From NCBI GenBank assembly GCA_964477295.1, contig CAYZEZ010000075.1, positions 1-17,944 on the forward strand: a stretch of DNA of 17,944 nt. Direction: 5' to 3'. Below the pieces are notes generated by a model. The model saw only the letters and a program-made list of their open reading frames with translations, was not told where the DNA came from and ran no database searches. This document shows positions 14,508 through 17,944 of this stretch, piece after piece (positions within the stretch are counted from its first letter, which is position 1; each line of letters starts with the position of its first letter). The position numbers and the translations under genes are program-made. This DNA is from CAYZEZ01 sp964477295 (GTDB lineage Bacteria; Bacteroidota; Bacteroidia; Bacteroidales; SM23-62).

Positions 14508-16547
14508 TTATTGATTTGCCTTTGTGGGAAGGTCGATAATAAATTCAGCCCCTCTATCCTGCTCACTTTTAACTTCAATTGTACCCTTATTTATCCTCAC
14601 CAGTTCATGGCACAATTTTAATCCCAATCCTGTTCCTTTTTCCATTTCTGTCCCGGGAGTAGTTGCTATCTCCTCTTCTCCAAAAAGCTTTTCCCTGAAG
14701 GATCCTGACATTCCTACGCCATTGTCCTTAACAGAGATAAAAAGTCTTTCATCTACATCAGGCTTATTAAAAACGTTAAGTGTCACTTCCCCACCGCGGT
14801 TACTATATTTTAAGGCATTAGAAATGAGGTTTCTCAATACAATGTGAATTAATTCTTTGTCACAATATGCTGTTGATTCAGGAATAGCCTTAAGAATTAA
14901 GGAAACCGATTTTTGCTTCGATGCTTCATTAAAAAGATCAAGATTTTCCTGTATGATACCAGCCAGATCGCATTCTTCAGGATGATAACTTATCTGGTCA
15001 CCCTGGCTCCTGCCCCAGTAAAGAAGGTTGTCGATTAAATCACCTGCAGCATGTGCCAGGTTTCTGAAAGAGGCTAAAATTTCATCCCTCCTTTCGAGAG
15101 GCTCATTACTGCTAATCAATTCAGAATTTTGTATCAAACTTGCGACGGGACTTTTCAGGTCATGGGCTATAATTGAAAAAACCTGGTCTTTAAAATGCAA
15201 AGCATCTTCCAGTTCCTTATTCCTTATGTTTAACTCTTCCGTTCTCTCCTCCACACGCTTCTCGAGGTTAATATTTATATCTTCAATCTCCTTATGCAAT
15301 TTTCCCTTTTCAATGTATGCACTCACCCAGCTTCTGATGATCATTATCGCCTGGGCAAAAACAAAGATCTGCATGGCAAAATGTACAGTATAATTTTTGA
15401 CGGGTGAGGATTGCGAATTGGCAATCATAATATCATTAATAAGGGCAGCAATAAATATCACCATACTTGAAAAATAAACGATATCCTGCCATTTTTTTCT
15501 CCGGATCGACGTATAACCACTCACCACAAGGTAATATAGCATCATCACAACCACAGCAGGCTGGAAATACCACATGGTATAAGCAAATAATTCCGGTCCA
15601 GTCAACCATATAAACAAACCAATAGCAATGCAAAGGATAGTATTGCCATAATTTATCTTCCTTACAATTTTTGAGGGATAGATTGAATAAAAATACCAGG
15701 AGCCCGACACGAAGGCTAAGAAGGTTCCCAGGTATTCAATGCGGATCATGCATTTCCATGGTATATTTACAAACAACTTCAAAGGATAGATATCCGTCGT
15801 TGCCAGCCGGGCAAAAATCCCAAATAAGGTAAGTGCGAAAAATAACGTGACATAATCTTTCCTGTAAAACAAAAAGAAGCTGAAAAAGAAAAGGGAAAAT
15901 GCCAGCAATACCCCCAGTGAAAAAAAACTGATCAATTCGTGCTGGTTATTCAGTTTGACCAGTTTTGTGGTTCCTCCCATCCTGACTGTTTTCCAGAAAC
16001 CCCCTCTTCTGTGGTGGAAGTTGGAAACCTGGATCAAAACCTGGAGGGTATCAGAATCTACAGAGTACATTGTAAGTTTAGGATCATAACCTGGTTTGCT
16101 ATCCTCCTTTGAGGTTCCCGTTATCCCTGACATCCCGGCCATGATATTATTCAGATAGATCTTATAGGATACATCAAAAACAGGTAAATCGAACATGATA
16201 TTTGATGGCCTTGATTCAGGAAGAACGATCCTCAGTCGATAGGTACCATATCCCTGGCCTGGTAATTCTTTACCGTTCACAATATAACCCTTCCAATAGG
16301 ACGGCACTACAGGAAAACAATCCGGAACAGGAGGCTGATCGCTTTTAAAATCTTCCGGTCCAAGCAGTTTATTCCAATAAAAATCCCATTCACCATTGAG
16401 AGTCATTATTGTGGACTGATCAATTTTATGTCCCCGGAGATCAAGGATCCCCTTTTCTGGAAGCGGCCAGCCATCCTGTGCCCGGGTAAGCCCGGAAAAA
16501 ATGGGCAAACATATTATGAGAGCTGTAATCCCCCTTATCATTAACAT
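14508..16547 (-). CDS. 7TMR-DISM sensor histidine kinase
   Basis: A 679-residue membrane kinase. A signal peptide (1-23, TRA before QDGWP) precedes an extracytoplasmic beta-rich domain (about 24-200) with LNGEWDFYWNKLL and PSYWKG, resembling the sugar-binding fold of DISM sensors. Seven hydrophobic helices follow (about 204-228, 231-250, 268-290, 300-317, 325-346, 355-374, 387-407). A coiled coil (411-450) leads to HisKA with His462 in FSIIAHDLKSPVASL, and a HATPase with Asn577 in NLISNALKYS, Asp608 in VKDNGVGM and GTGLGLKLC (638-646). It is probably triggered by a carbohydrate or other small ligand outside the inner membrane. No response regulator is adjacent. It starts 13 bp after the superoxide reductase gene, so the two are probably co-transcribed. 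Confidence 0.92.
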   Translation of the reverse strand: MLMIRGITALIICLPIFSGLTRAQDGWPLPEKGILDLRGHKIDQSTIMTLNGEWDFYWNKLLGPEDFKSDQPPVPDCFPVVPSYWKGYIVNGKELPGQGYGTYRLRIVLPESRPSNIMFDLPVFDVSYKIYLNNIMAGMSGITGTSKEDSKPGYDPKLTMYSVDSDTLQVLIQVSNFHHRRGGFWKTVRMGGTTKLVKLNNQHELISFFSLGVLLAFSLFFFSFFLFYRKDYVTLFFALTLFGIFARLATTDIYPLKLFVNIPWKCMIRIEYLGTFLAFVSGSWYFYSIYPSKIVRKINYGNTILCIAIGLFIWLTGPELFAYTMWYFQPAVVVMMLYYLVVSGYTSIRRKKWQDIVYFSSMVIFIAALINDIMIANSQSSPVKNYTVHFAMQIFVFAQAIMIIRSWVSAYIEKGKLHKEIEDININLEKRVEERTEELNIRNKELEDALHFKDQVFSIIAHDLKSPVASLIQNSELISSNEPLERRDEILASFRNLAHAAGDLIDNLLYWGRSQGDQISYHPEECDLAGIIQENLDLFNEASKQKSVSLILKAIPESTAYCDKELIHIVLRNLISNALKYSNRGGEVTLNVFNKPDVDERLFISVKDNGVGMSGSFREKLFGEEEIATTPGTEMEKGTGLGLKLCHELVRINKGTIEVKSEQDRGAEFIIDLPTKANQ

Positions 16548-16560
16548 GTAATCAATAAAA

Positions 16561-16944
16561 TTAGTCTTCCGTTATTACCGGAACCGGCTCGCTTTGCCAT
16601 AAACCATGATTGGTACAATACGACATGGCAGTGAGATTCATGCTGGCCTTCGGTATAATGTGAAATATTACTTCAACCTGGCTCTTCAGGTTCCCAAGGG
16701 TACCAGGAGGAAAATCTGCCTGGGCAAGCAGAGTTTCCCTGTTCCAGAGCTGAACATATTTTATGTAGTGGTTATGATCGTCAGGATGTTCAAATTCGGT
16801 CCCGACACGCACGGTGACTGGAAATTTTTTGCCTTTCCGTGCTGTGCTTTCACATACTATTACAGGCATATGCCGGTCGAAATAATCCCTCCGGACTTCC
16901 TTTTCTTCCTTATCGATATCTGTTGCATTAAAAACGCGAGGCAT
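16561..16944 (-). CDS. Superoxide reductase (desulfoferrodoxin C-terminal type, single iron centre)
   Basis: A 127-residue cytosolic enzyme reducing superoxide to hydrogen peroxide without releasing oxygen, typical of anaerobes and microaerophiles. All ligands of the mononuclear Fe(His)4Cys centre are present with family spacing: His25 in FDRHMPVIV, His53 and His59 in EHPDDHNHYIKYVQLW, Cys110 and His113 in SYCTNHGLW. There is no N-terminal rubredoxin-like CxxC domain, so it is the one-iron (neelaredoxin-like) type. The Glu-Lys pair that normally precedes the first histidine is Asp23-Arg24. The spacing from first to second histidine (28) is a little longer than in well-known examples. It is followed after 13 bp by the DISM kinase. 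The electron donor is not encoded here. Confidence 0.88.
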   Translation of the reverse strand: MPRVFNATDIDKEEKEVRRDYFDRHMPVIVCESTARKGKKFPVTVRVGTEFEHPDDHNHYIKYVQLWNRETLLAQADFPPGTLGNLKSQVEVIFHIIPKASMNLTAMSYCTNHGLWQSEPVPVITED

Positions 16945-17026
16945 GGCGCAAAAATTTCTTCAAAATAAATGTTTTTTTACTAATAAACCATGTTTAGCAA
17001 TATATACAGGTTATGTTCTTATTGAC

Positions 17027-17058
17027 TTTCCTCGCCCCGAGTGCCCGGGGCGAGGAAA
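17027..17058. repeat. GC-rich 13-bp perfect inverted repeat (terminator-like hairpin)
   Basis: TTTCCTCGCCCCG (17027-17039) and CGGGGCGAGGAAA (17046-17058) pair perfectly around a 6-nt loop AGTGCC. It begins 10 bp after the stop of the dockerin protein gene and is far more GC-rich than its surroundings. No T-run follows on either strand, so it may slow or protect transcripts rather than terminate by the classic mechanism, or it may be a dispersed palindromic repeat. It lies between that gene and the superoxide reductase gene on the same strand. Confidence 0.6.
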
Positions 17059-17068
17059 CATCCCTTTG

Positions 17069-17944
17069 TTACCGGAAAATAATTTTTCTTGTCAGCAAAA
17101 CATTTCCGACCGCATCAATCACTTGCAAGTAGTGTAATCCCACTCCTGACCAATCAGAAAGATCAATCTCATTTCCGGATTCTCCGAGCCTTGCGGTATA
17201 GATAGTTATACCAAGTTGATTAATAATCCTCAATTGACATTCATACAACTTTATATTATCACCTGTAATTATGAATAAATTGTTCCTTGCCGGATTAGGA
17301 TAGCATTCAATATCCTCTTTTCTAAGTTCAACCATGCCCGTAACAAGGTCAATGGTTGCACTCATTTCTTCTGTATTAACAATCATATTGAAGTTGACCG
17401 ATCCGCATTTATTGAAAGGGATCTTCAGGATAGCAACTCCGTTTTCAGGAGGAAAAGCAGTGCAAAGCCCCAAACTATATTTCGTTTCACTAATATTTAA
17501 TGCTGACATGAATCTTTCCTCCAGAACTTCCGGGTTCCCCAGAATTTCATTTTCATTCGTTGCGCTCAGATTAAAACCCAGCAATTCTCCATAAGAGTAA
17601 AATATTATCTCATTATCAACAATTTCAAGGGATACATCAGCAATTGAAAGGGATTTATTGACTGCACCGGAAAAACCGGTAATGATCCCGGCTGAATATT
17701 GCAGGATCAAACCAGCATCATATGCCGTAATTCCAGTGATGCCATCAACGTTTGCAGTACTGTCGCGCCAATTTTCCCACGGCAGAGGATCCGTGGTCAT
17801 TAAAGGATCAAGTCCAACTGAATATTGAAGCGTAATGGCTGCATCATACGCTAAAATTTTCCCATCATCATCAACATCCCCCGGATTAAACTTTACTATT
17901 TGAAAAGAATTCCCACTTGCCGGCATTGATACTACTTCATTCCC
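17069..17944 (-). CDS. Secreted dockerin-domain protein with T9SS sorting signal (C-terminal part)
   Basis: The frame is open to the window edge, so the N-terminus and any catalytic domain lie to the right; the ATG at 17926 is internal. Numbering from that Met, residues 16-81 form a type I dockerin pair: GDVDDDGKILAYDAAITLQY and ANVDGITGITAYDAGLILQY. Residues about 88-200 are a beta-rich stretch (EIIFYSYGELLGFNLSATNE, NGVAILKIPFNK) that may be a cohesin-like or similar fold. Residues 207-285 are a Por secretion (type A T9SS) domain starting ECYPNPARNNLFI and ending LTRKIIFR. The protein should therefore cross the outer membrane through the type IX system and be surface bound or released. The enzyme activity, if any, cannot be told from this part. 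Confidence 0.88.
   Translation of the reverse strand, partial: GNEVVSMPASGNSFQIVKFNPGDVDDDGKILAYDAAITLQYSVGLDPLMTTDPLPWENWRDSTANVDGITGITAYDAGLILQYSAGIITGFSGAVNKSLSIADVSLEIVDNEIIFYSYGELLGFNLSATNENEILGNPEVLEERFMSALNISETKYSLGLCTAFPPENGVAILKIPFNKCGSVNFNMIVNTEEMSATIDLVTGMVELRKEDIECYPNPARNNLFIITGDNIKLYECQLRIINQLGITIYTARLGESGNEIDLSDWSGVGLHYLQVIDAVGNVLLTRKIIFR

Noticed and set aside
15028..15393. Plus-strand open frame of 121 codons inside the DISM kinase
   Set aside because: It lies fully antisense to a well-supported kinase coiled coil and HisKA domain, and its translation matches no known pattern.
16606..16968. Plus-strand open frame antisense to the superoxide reductase
   Set aside because: The minus frame has all five iron ligands in place; the opposite frame has no family resemblance.
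17924..17926. ATG at 17926 as the true start of the dockerin protein
   Set aside because: The frame continues open to the window edge (GNEVVS before it) and the protein would have no signal peptide, which T9SS cargo needs.

Overview
The window looks like a chromosomal stretch of an environmental member of the Bacteroidota, probably a Bacteroidales-like anaerobe or microaerophile. The evidence is two S46 dipeptidyl-peptidases, a protein ending in a type IX secretion (Por) sorting domain, SiaB/SiaC-type regulators, a moderately AT-rich sequence, few Shine-Dalgarno sites, and a promoter candidate of the TTTG-N19-TAnnTTTG type known from Bacteroides. A superoxide reductase and a dockerin fit life with little oxygen and secreted polymer-degrading machinery. 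No rRNA, tRNA, IS element, phage or CRISPR array was found.

Layout, left to right. (1) 1-277, minus: 5' end of a MacB/FtsX-type ABC transporter permease. (2) 470-1924, minus: RNase HI, then a SiaB-type kinase and a SiaC-type target protein, tightly spaced. (3) 1951-6416, minus: tandem paralogous secreted S46 peptidases, separated by a perfect 11-bp inverted repeat and followed by a good intrinsic terminator. (4) 6569-7603, plus: rlmN. (5) 7675-10472: a polysaccharide flippase (minus) divergent from a GT4 glycosyltransferase (plus). The flippase is bracketed by two diverged copies of a 57-bp double-hairpin repeat and carries a nine-G tract inside its reading frame. (6) 10483-10599: three different 7-bp tandem repeats packed against rnhB (plus), which seems to use a TTG start. 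(7) 11477-14499, plus: a small ribbon-helix-helix protein, a second SiaC-like protein, and a GAF-PAS hybrid histidine kinase. (8) 14508-16944, minus: a superoxide reductase followed 13 bp later by a 7TMR-DISM histidine kinase. (9) 17069-17944, minus: C-terminal part of a secreted dockerin protein with a T9SS signal.

The peptidases probably release dipeptides in the periplasm for amino-acid use. RNase HI and RNase HII (both present here) remove RNA from RNA-DNA hybrids. The flippase and glycosyltransferase point to surface polysaccharide assembly. The signalling genes form two sets: SiaB+SiaC at the left, and RHH + SiaC-like + hybrid kinase in the middle, facing a membrane kinase that shares an operon with the superoxide reductase.

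The items most worth a second look are the RHH/SiaC-like/kinase cluster with repeated ATACT/AGTAT half-sites, the Thr-to-Ser change at the presumed phosphosite of the second SiaC, the nine-G tract in the flippase, the covarying double-hairpin repeat, and the heptamer-repeat hub in front of a TTG-started rnhB. None is proven from sequence alone.
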